From Thermomicrobiales bacterium (GTDB lineage Bacteria > Chloroflexota > Chloroflexia > Thermomicrobiales > CADCWN01): a stretch of 64,000 bases of DNA. Shown piece after piece: positions 1 through 10,197 of this stretch. The stretch spans positions 29,324 to 93,323 of the forward strand of contig JAUJMV010000011.1 of NCBI GenBank assembly GCA_030446685.1, given 5' to 3'. Numbering within the stretch: the first letter of the stretch is position 1; the number at the start of each line of letters is the position of its first letter. A model generated the notes under the pieces. It was not told where the DNA came from and ran no database searches. It was given only the letters and a program-made list of their open reading frames with translations. Both the position numbers and the translations under genes were made by a program.

Positions 1-2
1 CC

Positions 3-1040
3 GAGAATCCCCTCTTGCGCACGCTCGGCTTCCTCTTCTACCGCCAGCACGTCCCCCCGGCCCCGAGCAGCGACGTCGACATCGCCTACGGCCCGAGCCT
101 CGCCGCGCGCCTCTTCCCGCCCCCCCCGGCGCAGGGGCCGTTCGGCCTGGGCGAGCGCGCCGGGCAGGGCCGCGCGCCCGGCCAGTTCGACCGGCCGCGC
201 GGCGTCGCCACCGGGCGCGACGGCTCCGTCTACGTCGTCGACATGGGCAACGCGCGCGTCCAGCAGTTCGCGCGCGACGGCGCGTTCGTCCGCCAGTTCG
301 GCGCCCCCGGCCGCGGCGACGGCCAGTTCCAGCGCGAGCGGCAGCTCGGCCCGACCGGCATCGCCACCGACCGCGACGGCTTCGTCTACGTCGCGGACAC
401 CTGGAACCACCGCATCCAGAAGTTCACTCCGGAGGGCGCGTTCGTCGCCAAGTGGGGCGCCTACAACAACCTGGTCACCCCCGCCCCCGGCGCGGCCGCC
501 GGCGACCGGCAGGGCTTCTACGGCCCGCGCGGGGTCGCGGTCGCCCCGAACGGCGAGGTCTACGTGACCGACACCGGCAACGCGCGCGTCCAGGTCTTCA
601 CCGGGGAGGGCCAGTTCCTGCGCGAGTTCGGCCAGAAGGGGGCCGGGCCGGGCGGGCTGAACGAGCCGGTCGGCATCGCCCTCAGCGCCGACGGGTCGCG
701 CGTCTTCGTCGCCGACAGCGCCAACGCGCGGATCGCCGTCTTCGACCCGCAGGGCCAGCCGGTGGCGCAGTACGCCGTCCCCTCCTGGCAGGGCCGGACC
801 TACTTCGAGCCCTACCTGGCGCTCGACGCCGAGGGGAACCTCTACACGACCAGTTCGGCCACCCGCCAGTTGCTGAAGCTCAGTCGCGAGGGCCAGGTCG
901 TCGCCAGCAGCACCGGCAACGAGGCGGACGGCCTCCTCGCCGCCCCGATCGGCGTCGCGGTCGCCCCCGACGGCCGCGTCTACGTCACCGACAACGCCCG
1001 CAACTACGTCGCCCGCCTCGCCCCGCTCCCCAACCGCTGA
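3..1040 (+). CDS. NHL-repeat (beta-propeller) protein, C-terminal part, open at left window edge
   Basis: Repeated motifs FDRPRGVATGRDGSVYVVDMGNARVQQF / GPTGIATDRDGFVYVADTWNHRIQKF / GPRGVAVAPNGEVYVTDTGNARVQVF; frame open to window start. Confidence 0.85.
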   Translation, partial: ENPLLRTLGFLFYRQHVPPAPSSDVDIAYGPSLAARLFPPPPAQGPFGLGERAGQGRAPGQFDRPRGVATGRDGSVYVVDMGNARVQQFARDGAFVRQFGAPGRGDGQFQRERQLGPTGIATDRDGFVYVADTWNHRIQKFTPEGAFVAKWGAYNNLVTPAPGAAAGDRQGFYGPRGVAVAPNGEVYVTDTGNARVQVFTGEGQFLREFGQKGAGPGGLNEPVGIALSADGSRVFVADSANARIAVFDPQGQPVAQYAVPSWQGRTYFEPYLALDAEGNLYTTSSATRQLLKLSREGQVVASSTGNEADGLLAAPIGVAVAPDGRVYVTDNARNYVARLAPLPNR

Positions 1041-1105
1041 GGAGCTGTTCGTTCCGTTCGACGGGCACCTCGGACGAAGTTCCGGCAACGCATAGGGGTG
1101 GCTTG

Positions 1106-1387
1106 GTGGAGGCCAAAGAGCAAATCATCACCTGCTCCAAGGACATCCTCAGCGGTATCCCGGTGTTCGCCGGGACGCGCGTCCCGACCCGCAACCTCTT
1201 CGATTACCTCGAAGCCGGCGACCGTCTGGACGACTTCCTCGACGATTTCCCCTCCGTGACCCGCGAACAGGCGACGGCGGTCTTGGAGCTGGCGAAGTCC
1301 GCCATCCTCGCCGAGTACGACGCGGAAACAGCAGCCGACTCTCGCCTGGTGGTCGCGGCTGTCCCCGGGAAGGGGTGGCGCTCGTAG
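1106..1387 (+). CDS. DUF433 (antitoxin-like) protein, GTG start
   Basis: ITCSKDILSGIPVFAGTRVPTRNLFDYLEAGDRLDDFLDDFPSVTREQATAVLELA is the typical DUF433 pattern. Confidence 0.8.
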   Translation: MEAKEQIITCSKDILSGIPVFAGTRVPTRNLFDYLEAGDRLDDFLDDFPSVTREQATAVLELAKSAILAEYDAETAADSRLVVAAVPGKGWRS

Positions 1388-1394
1388 CGGCGGC

Positions 1395-1810
1395 TCAGGG
1401 CTCGCGCCGGTTGAGCCAGGGGAAGCGGTCGAAATCGCGATCGAACGAGTAGAGATCGGTCGCCCCTTCGCGCTCCATCGCGGCGACGAGCAGGGCATCA
1501 CCGAAGTCCAGCGTCACACTCCCCGTCAGGCTCAACGCGCGAAGCACTGCCGCTTGTTCTCCACCAGGAAGTGCGGCAACTGCACGAGCGGTGCCAGGAG
1601 CGCGGCGACCTCCGGCCGCGGCAGCCGGTAGGTGCGCGGCGAGGCGAGCACGAAGACCGCATCGGCGATCACGGTATAGGGCGCCGCGACGGTCAGTTGC
1701 CCATCCTCCACGGCGCGGAGGAGCGCGCGGGCTGCGGGCTGCTTCGCCGGGTCGTCGCCGGTGACCAGCCGAATGATGACGTCGGTGTCGACCCATGGCA
1801 CGCTCATCAC
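1395..1810 (-). pseudogene. PIN-domain (VapC-like) toxin split by a frameshift
   Basis: N-part MMSVPWVDTDVIIRLVTGDDPAKQPAARALL in one frame, C-part SLTGSVTLDFGDALLVAAMEREGATDLYSFDRDFDRFPWL in another. Confidence 0.7.
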
Positions 1811-2081
1811 TCGCCTTGTTTCCGTAGCACCTCCGCGACATGGTCTTCTCGCGCCAGTTCCCGCATCTCATGCCAGGGCCGGAGTTTCTCGCAGCTTCCC
1901 GGCGCGACCGACAACGTCAGTGGCGTCAACGTTCTGGTGTTCAAGGGGCGGCGCGGTGGAGTCGCGCAGGGTGAGGCGGAGCTTGTCGCCAATGTCCAGT
2001 TGGAGCCGTCGCCGCACCTCAGCCGGCAACGTGAGCTGGCCCTTGCTACTCAACGTGACGGTGTATTCGCTGTTCATCATC
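1807..2081 (-). pseudogene. AbrB/MazE-type antitoxin, frameshifted
   Basis: MMNSEYTVTLSSKGQLTLPAEVRRRLQLDIGDKLRLTL then, in another frame, EKLRPWHEMRELAREDHVAEVLRKQGE; 4-nt overlap with the downstream PIN ORF. Confidence 0.7.
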
Positions 2082-2638
2082 GGTAACCTCGGCCACGGAA
2101 GTAAGACAAGTAGCATCTTGCGCGGTCCAGCAGCGCGCATCGGGCGGGCGCGCCGGGGGCTGTTGATCACCGCCTGCGCGTCAGCAGCGCGCGTCATCGT
2201 GGATGAGCGAGTCGTCGTGCCGCCGCTGGGTCGTAGTACGATGGCGCCATGACAACTGGCCGCCATGCCGTGCGCCGCCGATTGATGAACCGCGATCCCG
2301 TGGCGCGCGGATGATGGCGCGCGTGACCGAATGTGCAGCAGTTCCCGATCTCATGACCGCGCGCCACCCGGCAGCCGGTAGGTGCGCCCTGACGGGGCGC
2401 CGAGGGGTATGGGGCTCCTCGCGACCGCCCGACCGCGCGCGAGGCGCGATCGTACCGGCAACTTCGCCGCGTCGAGGCCGGTGACGATGCGTGCAGGTGC
2501 TCGGCTCGCCGATCGGCGCAGGACGGCGACGCGGGCCGGGGCGCGAGCTTGTCGCGCCGGTCTGGACGCGCCGCAACGTCGCTGCGCCGGCAGGTCGCGC
2601 GCGGGGGGTGCCGCTGGAGTTCGAGCGTCCCGTCATCG

Positions 2639-2755
2639 CGCAGGGTGAGGCGGAGCTTGTCGCCAATGTCCAGTTGGCGCCTTCGCCCTAACCTCAGCCG
2701 GCAACGTGAGCTGGCCCTTGCCTCTCAACGTGACGGGTATTCGCTGCGTATCCTC
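2639..2755 (-). pseudogene. Degenerate second copy of the AbrB antitoxin N-terminus
   Basis: RIPVTLRGKGQLTLPAEVRAKAPTGHWRQAPPHPAR; nucleotide near-copy of 1967-2080. Confidence 0.65.
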
Positions 2756-2975
2756 CCATCGGCGCGGCCACGTAAGACAAGTGTATACGCATCTTCCGCG
2801 CGTCCAGCAGCCGCGGTCATCGTACACACGCCTGCGCCTGAGGCAGGCGCCCGACGTGATTTGTCGCCGCTGGTGGGGCGTAGTACGATAGCGGCATGAC
2901 AACTGGCCGCCATGCCGTGCGCCGCCGATTGATGAACCGCGATCCCGTGCGGAGGATAGCCGCCCATGACCGCGA

Positions 2976-3438
2976 ATGTCGATCGCCCGGCCGCGCGCCA
3001 CCCACGCCGCCCTGACCGACCACTTCGCCGATCGAGCGGGCAAGCTGGGGGTACGGGTCCACCGGGTCGGCGGTCTGGACGAGATCGCCGCCCTCGCCGC
3101 CGGGCTGGTCGCGGCGGACGGCGACGCGGGGCGGGGCGCGATCATCGCGCCGGGGCTCGACGCGGCGCACCCGGACCTGCGCCGGCAACTCGCGGCGCGC
3201 GGGGTGCCGCTGGAGGCGCTCGACGCGACGACCCCGGCCGACACCCTCGGCGTGGCCGAGATGTCGTGGCCGACCCGCCGGCCGACCGGCTGGTGCGGAT
3301 GCTCTCGGCACCTCGTCATCCTCGACGCCGCCGGTCCCGGGCCTCGACGAGGCGGGCGAGCGGCTGGGCGCGCTCGTCGCGATCCTCGACGGTCGGCGCG
3401 CCGGTCCCGCCGAGCTGCCGTCGACCCCCGTCGCTTGA
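2976..3438 (+). pseudogene. LutC-like LUD-domain protein, frameshifted
   Basis: Pieces in three frames: FADRAGKLGVRVHRVGGLDEIAALAAGLVAADG; VVADPPADRLVRML; VPGLDEAGERLGALVAILDGRRAGPAELPSTP; near lutAB-type gene. Confidence 0.45.
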
Positions 3439-3450
3439 CGGAGGTCCGCC

Positions 3451-4080
3451 ATGACGCCCAGCTCGCCCGGCGCCTCCGGGCCGCACCCCGACCTCGCGGC
3501 CCGCATCGCCGCCAGCGTCGCCGACATCGCGCGGGGCGGTGCGGCCCGGACCAGGTGGACGTGCTCCAGCAGCGCACCCTCTTCGACCGCCCGCGGCGCG
3601 CATCGGCCGGCCCGCCGAGTTGCCTGGCCGTCGTCCGTGGCGCCGGCGGGGGCCGACACCCTCGTGCTCGCCGAAGCGGGCCGCGCGGACGGCGAGGAGG
3701 AATGGCGCCTGATGGGGTACGTCAGCAGGGGCATCGGCGGCCCCGGCCCGACACGGGAGCCGGTCGCGGCCGCCCTGAGCGTGATGCCCGGAGCCGGCCT
3801 CAACTTCGGCGCCGTGATCGCCGATCCGCACATCGCGACGCTGCGGATCGACCTCGCCGACGGCACGACGATCGAGGACGCCATTATCGACGGGAGCACC
3901 CTGGCACTGGCGCCCTTCGATTCGCCCGCCGCCTGGGCAGAGGATGCGACCGTCCGCCTGCTCGACCGCCAGGGCAAGGAATTGCTCTCGCAGGCCGTCT
4001 CCGTGAACCCCGCCCCGCCGCCGGGGACCCCGATCCCCGCCCGGCGGGGCGGGCCGGGTCAGCCGGCCCGGTCGGGCTGT
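3451..4080 (+). CDS. Hypothetical protein (3' end uncertain)
   Basis: Open frame with coherent sequence GADTLVLAEAGRADGEEEWRLMGYVSRGIGG...; frame runs into a palindromic repeat. Confidence 0.35.
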
Positions 4081-4219
4081 AGGGGCAGGCACGGGGGCCT
4101 GCCCGCGTTGCCCGCCACCGACGTGGCTGATCGGGCGTGGTGCCGAACCGCCGCAAGCCGTTGCCCACCTACTGCGTCGGTGGTCGGCCACGCGGGCAGG
4201 CACAGGGCATGCCCCTGCA
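4079..4219. repeat. Palindromic MITE-like element (GTAGGGGC family), copy 1
   Basis: Terminal inverted repeats gtaggggcaggcacgggggcctgcccgcgt / acgcgggcaggcacagggcatgcccctgc; homologous to 21303-21410. Confidence 0.75.
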
Positions 4220-4247
4220 CGACTACGACCTGGAGGGAATCACCGCT

Positions 4248-4760
4248 ATGGCTCTCAGGCAGCGACTCTTCGGCCTGGCCGCCGGCGCCTTCTTCGAGCG
4301 CCCGGCCAGGAAGCTCACCCTCGACGCGCTCGCCGCGCGGCTGGTCTCCGGCGGCGCGACCGTCGAGGAGCGCGCCGCGGCGGCGGCCGACACGCCGGCG
4401 AACCGGCGGCACCTGGCCCACATCATCGGGATCGAGCGGTGGGGGCAGCGCCGCCTGCGGACCCTGCTCGGCGAGCCGCCCGCGTCGGACGAGAGCGACG
4501 CCTACCAGCCGGCCGAGGGGCTGACGCTGGACGACCTGCGCGCCGCCTTCCGCGCCGCGCGCGAGGAGACCGCCGCGCTCGCGGCCGCGATCGTCCGCGC
4601 CGGGGTGCCGCGCGAGCGCACTGCGCCGCACAACGATTTCGGGCCGTTGAGCGTGGGCGGCTGGCTGCTCTACCTGACCGACCACGCCACGCGGGAGAGC
4701 ACGCGCCTCCGGCCCGCGGGTCGGGCGGGGGCGGGCGACCGGCGGGGGGTGCGGGCATGA
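4248..4760 (+). CDS. DinB-like / four-helix protein
   Basis: ERPARKLTLDALAARLVSGG...NRRHLAHIIGIERWGQRRLRTLLGEP...GPLSVGGWLLYLTDHATRES. Confidence 0.5.
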   Translation: MALRQRLFGLAAGAFFERPARKLTLDALAARLVSGGATVEERAAAAADTPANRRHLAHIIGIERWGQRRLRTLLGEPPASDESDAYQPAEGLTLDDLRAAFRAAREETAALAAAIVRAGVPRERTAPHNDFGPLSVGGWLLYLTDHATRESTRLRPAGRAGAGDRRGVRA

Positions 4761-7249
4761 GCGCGAACGGGCGAGAGGCGGGTCGCGGGCGGGGCTGGGT
4801 GGCGCTGGCGGCGGTGGCCGGCGGCGCCCTCGCCGGGATGCGGGCGCGGCGCGCGCTGACGCCGCCGGACGAGCGCGAGCGGCCGGTCGCACACGCCGGG
4901 CAGAACCACCTGCCCGAGCCGTTCGCCGCGCGCTACCGCCAGGCACTCGCCGACGAGCGGATGCGCGCCGGGCTGCTGCGCTTCCAGCGCCTCTGGCGCA
5001 ACAATCGCGACACCAGCTTCGCCGAGTACGCCGACAGCGAGGAGATGGGTCAAATCTACGGCCGGGGGCCGGCGCCGACCGGCGTGGCCGAGGGGACCGG
5101 CGCGGCGGCGGCGATCGCGGGCGAGGAGCTGGCGCGCGCGGGGCGCACCTTCGAGGAGCTGCGCGACCGGCTGGCCGCGGTCAAGGACGAGGTCATCGCC
5201 AACCGGGAGGCGTACTTCGCCCGCTTCAAGGCGGCGGCGGAGCGGGCCGGCGCGACCGTCTACGAGAGCGCCAGCGCCGAGGACGCCAACCGCTACATCG
5301 CCGACCTCTGCCGGCGCAAGGGGATCGCCCACCTCGCCAAGTCGAAATCGATGGTCAGCGAGGAGATCGGCCTGACCCCCTACCTGGAGGAGCGCGGCAT
5401 CCGCATCGCCGAGACCGACCTGGGCGAGTGGCTGGTCCAGCTCGCCACCGAGCGCCCCTCGCACATCATCGCCCCCGCCGTCCACATGGACCGCTTCCGG
5501 ACGGCCGAGCTGCTGACGGCGGCGACCGGCGAGCGGCTCGACCCGGACGACATCGGCGGGCAGGTCCGCGCCGCCCGCCGCACGCTGCGCCGCGAGTTCC
5601 TCGCCGCCAGCCTCGGGGTCAGCGGGGCCAACGCGCTGGTCGCCGAGACCGGCTCGATGATGCTGGTCACCAACGAGGGCAACGCCGAACTGGTCACCTC
5701 CCTCCCGGACATCCACGTCGTCCTGGTTGGGAGGGAGAAGCTGCTGCCGACGCTGGCCGACGCGATGCTCCAGATGCGGCTGCTGGCGCGCTCCGCCACC
5801 GGGCAGGCGATCTCGGTCTACACCACCTTCGTCTCCGGCCCCGACCGCCCCGGCAAGGAGCTGCACTACGTCTTCGTCGACAACGGCCGCAGTGCGATGG
5901 CCGCCGACCCCGACTTCACCGAGGCGCTGCGCTGCATCCGCTGCGGGGCCTGCGCCGACGTCTGCCCGCCCTACCAGGTCGTCGGCGGGCACGCCTTCGG
6001 CTACGTCTACTCGGGCGCGATCGGCCTCGTCAACACGCCCTTCCACCACGGGCTGGCGAACGCCGCCGGGCCGCAGTCGCTCTGTGTCTCCTGCAACGCC
6101 TGCGCGACCGTCTGCCCGGTCGCCATCCCGCTGCCGCGCCAGATCCTCGACGTGCGCCGCCGGGTGGTGGAGGCCTACGGCCTCCCCTGGTACAAGCGCC
6201 CGGTGCTGGAACTCTGGTCCAACCCGGCCCTCTTCGACCGCGCCGCCCGCCTCGCCGCCCGCCTCGCGAAGCCGCTCGCCGCGCCGGACAGCGTCTTCAT
6301 CCGCCGGCTGCCCGGCGCGGACGACTACCAGCGCTGGCGCAGCCTGCCGGTCCCGGCCAGGGAGCCGGCGCGCGACCGCCTCTTCGGCGGCGCGGCCTCC
6401 GGCGTCGCCGAGGCGCCGGTCCTCGCGCCGCCCCTCATCGCGACCGGCGCGACCGGCACGCGCGTGGCCTACTTCATCCAGTGCTTCACCGACCGCCTCT
6501 ACCCGGCGATGGCCGAGGCGACGGTGCGGATCATGCAGGCGTGCGGCGCGCGGGTCGTGGTGCCGGTCGCCCAGCACTGCTGCGGCCTCCCGGCGTTCGA
6601 CTCGGGCGACTGGGAGCGCGCGAAGGGGATGGCGAAGGCGACGATCGAGGGCCTGGAGGCCGCCGACGCCGACTGGATCGTCACGGCGGGCGCCTCCTGC
6701 GCGGTGGCGATCGGCCACGACTACGCCCACCTCTTCAGGGATGAGCCCGGCTGGCGCGCGCGCGCCGAGGCCCTGGCCGCGCGCACCCTCGACCTGACCT
6801 CCTTCCTGACGCGCGTCGCCGACCTCCCCGACGGAGCGCTGCACGCGCCGGGCGGCGCCTCGGTGACCTACCACAACTTCTGCCAGTCGCACAACGTCCT
6901 CGGGCTGCGCGAGGAGCCGCGCCGCCTGATCGAGCGGACCATGGGGCTGGAACTGGTCGAATTGCCCGAGGCGGCCGTCTGCTGCGGTTTCGGCGGCTCG
7001 GTCTCCGCCGACTACCCCCACCTGGCCGAGCAGATCCTCGCGCGCAAGCTGGAGAACGTCGACCGCACCGGCGCCGGCACGCTCGTCACCGACAACCCCG
7101 GCTGCATCATGCACCTGCGCGGCGGCATAGACGCCTCCGGGCGCGCCGTCCGCGTGCTGCACCTCGTCGAACTCCTCGACGAGCGCCTGCGCGCCCGCTT
7201 CCCCGCCGCCTTCGGCCCGCACACCCAGCCCGCCGCCGCGGCCGACTGA
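4757..7249 (+). CDS. LUD-domain + 4Fe-4S + CCG-domain iron-sulfur protein (LutB-LutA-type fusion, L-lactate oxidation)
   Basis: LUD region (AKSKSMVSEEIGLTPYLEERGI..VSGANALVAETGSMMLVTNEGN), CIRCGACADVCPPYQVVG, CVSCNACATVCPVAIPLPRQ, CCGLPAFDSG, CCGFGGSVSADYPHLAEQIL. Confidence 0.9.
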   Translation: MSANGREAGRGRGWVALAAVAGGALAGMRARRALTPPDERERPVAHAGQNHLPEPFAARYRQALADERMRAGLLRFQRLWRNNRDTSFAEYADSEEMGQIYGRGPAPTGVAEGTGAAAAIAGEELARAGRTFEELRDRLAAVKDEVIANREAYFARFKAAAERAGATVYESASAEDANRYIADLCRRKGIAHLAKSKSMVSEEIGLTPYLEERGIRIAETDLGEWLVQLATERPSHIIAPAVHMDRFRTAELLTAATGERLDPDDIGGQVRAARRTLRREFLAASLGVSGANALVAETGSMMLVTNEGNAELVTSLPDIHVVLVGREKLLPTLADAMLQMRLLARSATGQAISVYTTFVSGPDRPGKELHYVFVDNGRSAMAADPDFTEALRCIRCGACADVCPPYQVVGGHAFGYVYSGAIGLVNTPFHHGLANAAGPQSLCVSCNACATVCPVAIPLPRQILDVRRRVVEAYGLPWYKRPVLELWSNPALFDRAARLAARLAKPLAAPDSVFIRRLPGADDYQRWRSLPVPAREPARDRLFGGAASGVAEAPVLAPPLIATGATGTRVAYFIQCFTDRLYPAMAEATVRIMQACGARVVVPVAQHCCGLPAFDSGDWERAKGMAKATIEGLEAADADWIVTAGASCAVAIGHDYAHLFRDEPGWRARAEALAARTLDLTSFLTRVADLPDGALHAPGGASVTYHNFCQSHNVLGLREEPRRLIERTMGLELVELPEAAVCCGFGGSVSADYPHLAEQILARKLENVDRTGAGTLVTDNPGCIMHLRGGIDASGRAVRVLHLVELLDERLRARFPAAFGPHTQPAAAAD

Positions 7250-7335
7250 AGCACGAATCTGCAGCCCGTGACGGCAGGGAACCGCCGCGGGGGTTGTGGT
7301 CAAGTTGCGGTCGCGAACTGGGGACAGGATTTCCC

Positions 7336-7461
7336 CCTGTCATCCTGAGCGCAACGAAGGATCGGTGTCCGAGAAGAAGGGATGGATGGCACCCGCGCGG
7401 CGGGCAAGTGACCCAGCGCCTCGGAAACCGATCCTTCGCCACGCTCGCAAGGATGACAGGG
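7336..7461. repeat. Palindromic REP-like element (TCATCCTGAGC...GAAGGATCG family), copy 1
   Basis: Left arm cctgtcatcctgagcgcaacgaaggatcggt, right arm accgatccttcgccacgctcgcaaggatgacaggg. Confidence 0.75.
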
Positions 7462-7697
7462 ACAGCGCGCAGACCAGCACCTTCAATGCAAGTGAGTCCG
7501 TGTCAATGGTGACTGAAGGGCTACAGAATGTGGGCCAAGTGCATCTCGCATACCATCGTGATAAACTGTCAAGGGCAACGTTCATGTCGTCCGGACGCCC
7601 GCGGAGCTACCCTCATGAGCGAAAGGAACTAGCTCGTGACCATCCCGATCGGCCGCTACCAATTGTCGACCACCCATCAGTGCTGGAGGACCCGGGG

Positions 7698-7900
7698 ATG
7701 TATGCAATCCTCGACGTGCATGCCGGTCGTTACCGCGTCCTCGACATCGGGGAATCCGCCCAGGTCCGCACGCGGGTGTCGGAGGCCGTGGCTGTCCACT
7801 ACAACCGCTTTGGCGTCGAGCAAAAGCTGCGCGGCCAGTTCAATCCTGGCAACGCTAACGAACAACCAAATCGACGCTCATTTACCCCTACGCACGAACC
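7698..7900 (+). pseudogene. Possible GIY-YIG-like fragment, truncated
   Basis: MYAILDVHAGRYRVLDIGESAQVRTRVSEAVAVHYN resembles GIY-YIG start; no intact full-length domain. Confidence 0.25.
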
Positions 7901-8996
7901 CAGCAGGTTCAAGCAGCTCGAACCGCCAGTTGGCACGCTGAAGACGTCGATGTCGCGGACCCAACCTTCGCGCCCATCCGCCAGCACGAAATGCCGCCAG
8001 AGGACGCCGCCGGGGCGCGCGGTCTCGCCCGTCGCCGCCAGGAGGGTGCCGGTGCGCAGCGTCCCGAGCGAGCGATAATTCGCGCCGGGGCCGGCGCGGA
8101 GGTTCACCGACTGCGCCGTCCCGATCCGATCGGTCGCCCGGAAGGCGGGGGTCGGGTCCGGGGGGAGCGGCGGCGGCGGCTCGGACGTCACCTCCGGTTC
8201 GGATGCGGCCTCCGGCTCGGATACGACAACCGGCTCGGGCGACGGGGCCGGCGTCGCTGTCGGCGCGGGCGGCGGGGCGGTCGCGGTGGCCGTCGCGGTC
8301 GGCGACGGGGCCGGGGTCGGCGACGGGCGCGGTGTCGCCGTCACCGTGGGCACGGTCGTCGCCGTCGGACTCATCGTCGCCGGCGCGGTCGCGGTCGGCG
8401 GGGGCGACGGGGTGACAGTCGGGCTCGGTAGCGGCGCGACGGTCGATGTCGGGGCGGGCGGCGTGGCTGTGGCGGTCGCGGCCGGCAGGGCGGCGACAGC
8501 GGTCGCGACCGGCGCGCGGGTCGACGACGGAGCGCCGCCGACCGCCGCTGCCCGTGTCGCATCGGGCGTCTGCCACACCAGCGTCGTCGTCGCGCCGGCG
8601 CCAAGGTTCCCGGTCGCGCCGGTATCGGCGTCGCCATTCGCGGCGAGGCCGCGCAAGCCGAGCGAGGCGACGCCGGCGAGCGCCAGCAACCAGAACGCCA
8701 GCAGCCCCCAGAGCCAGAGCGGGAAGATCAGGCGGCGTCGCGGCGGCCGGGGCGGCGGCGGCGCCGGACGCTCCGGGGCGCGCGTGGCGTCGTAGCGCGC
8801 CCGCGCGTCGGGGTCCCGCAGGATCGCGTAGGCGCGCTCGATCTCCGCCGCTCGGCCCGGCCAGTTCGCGCCCGCGCCCGGCGAAGCGCCCGACCCGGAA
8901 CCGCAGCATCCGCCCCTGATAGGCGGCGTCGATCGCCGCCGCGTCGGCCAGCGGATCGACCCCGAGGATCGCGTAGTAATCTGGTTGATCGGCCAT
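7799..8996 (-). CDS. J-domain membrane protein with Pro/Thr-rich linker and C-terminal bacterial SH3 domain (frameshift about 8870-8900)
   Basis: MADQPDYYAILGVDPLADAAAIDAAYQGRMLRFRVG + RAAEIERAYAILRDPDARARYDA in another frame; TM LIFPLWLWGLLAFWLLALAGVAS; SVNLRAGPGANYRSLGTLRTGTLLAATGE. Confidence 0.7.
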
Positions 8997-9242
8997 TTCC
9001 CACCTTGCCGCACCGATCGCGGTGTTCGGACTACCCTTCCCACTAGGATCTAGGGTACCACAAGGGTGTACGTACGTCCAGTGTCCAGGGCGCGAGGCAA
9101 GAACGTACGCCCCATTCGGACAATACGACCCTCGCCGGCCGCACGGCGCGCGGAGAGTGGGCGGGGAGGCTGGTAGAATGCCCGCCGCCCCGCCTTGGGG
9201 CGTGGCGCGCACCGTTGCCGCGATCGCGGAAGGAGGACTGTC

Positions 9243-10115
9243 ATGGCCGCGGCGTTCCCGATCCCGCTCGCCTACACGCGCTGGGGTCCGACCCCCGGCG
9301 AGCCGTTCACCGAGGCCAGCTTCACCCGCCGGACGATCGCCAAGACGTTCGCGGCGGACGAAGTCGCCCTCGTCCTCGTGGACCTCTGGAACCTCGGCTG
9401 GGGTCCGGCCCCTCGTGCCGGAAGCCGGCTGGGAGGCGGAGTACGAGCGGGGCCGGAGCAACGTCGAGCGCATGCGCCGGATCACCCTGGAACGGATCGT
9501 CCCGGCGCTGGAGGCGGCCCGGCGGGCGGGGCTGACCGTCGCCCACCTGACCCTGCCGGAGATCGCCGCGCGGTATCCGCGGTGGCGGCACGCGCTGCCG
9601 GAACGCCAGGCCGCGCCCGACCCGCGCGCGCCCCCGCGCCGCCCGCCACGCTGGCCGGGCGCGAGCCGGCCTGGCCGCCGGCAGCGTTCACGGCGGCGTG
9701 GCGGGCCGAGCATCGCCGGCTGGTCTTCGACGAGCGGTGGATGGCCGACGACTCGGCGCGGGCATCGGCGCGGATGGACATTCCCGAGCCCGCGCGCCCG
9801 GCCGGCGCCGACGTCGTGGTGACCGACGGCGCGGAGCTGCACGACCTCTTCCGCCGGCGCCGCGTCCGCGTCGCCTTCTACGCCGGCTTCGACACCAACT
9901 ACTGCGTGCTGAACAAGGGCGGCATCCGCGCGATGGTCCGCCGCGGCTACCGCTGCGTCCTGCTGCGCGACGCCACAACCAGCAAGGAGGTGGCGGAGAC
10001 CGTCGCCGGCGAGTGGGTCACGCGCGTGACCGTCTCCCTGATCGAGCGCGACCCCGACTCCGGCGGCTTCACCGCCCTCACCGACGACTTCATCGCCGCC
10101 TGCCGCAGCGCGAGC
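9243..10115 (+). CDS. Isochorismatase-family cysteine hydrolase (contains compensating frameshifts)
   Basis: FAADEVALVLVDLWNLGWG ... FYAGFDTNYCVLNKGGIRAMVRRGYRCVLLRDATTS; middle in another frame. Confidence 0.7.
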
Positions 10116-10197
10116 GTAGGGGCGCATCGCCCGCGGTATCTTCCCACGCAACGCGGCGCGGGCGGAACCCCGTCCCGCCCGCGCCGCCGCGCCCCTA
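10116..10197. repeat. Palindromic GTAGGGGC-family element, copy 2
   Basis: gtaggggcgc ... gcgcccctat ends; inner hairpin gcgcgggcgg/cccgcccgcgc. Confidence 0.55.

Noticed and set aside
4670-7303. 877-aa antisense ORF opposite the LutAB-type gene
   Set aside because: High-GC shadow ORF; the + strand frame has clear Fe-S cluster motifs and the antisense translation has no recognisable domain.
8100-8660. Val/Ala/Gly- and Arg-rich + strand ORFs at 8 kb
   Set aside because: Antisense of the Pro/Thr/Ala linker of the J-domain/SH3 protein.
9243-10115. Programmed frameshifting in the isochorismatase gene
   Set aside because: No slippery site with structure recognised; compensating indels amid many others make sequencing error more likely.
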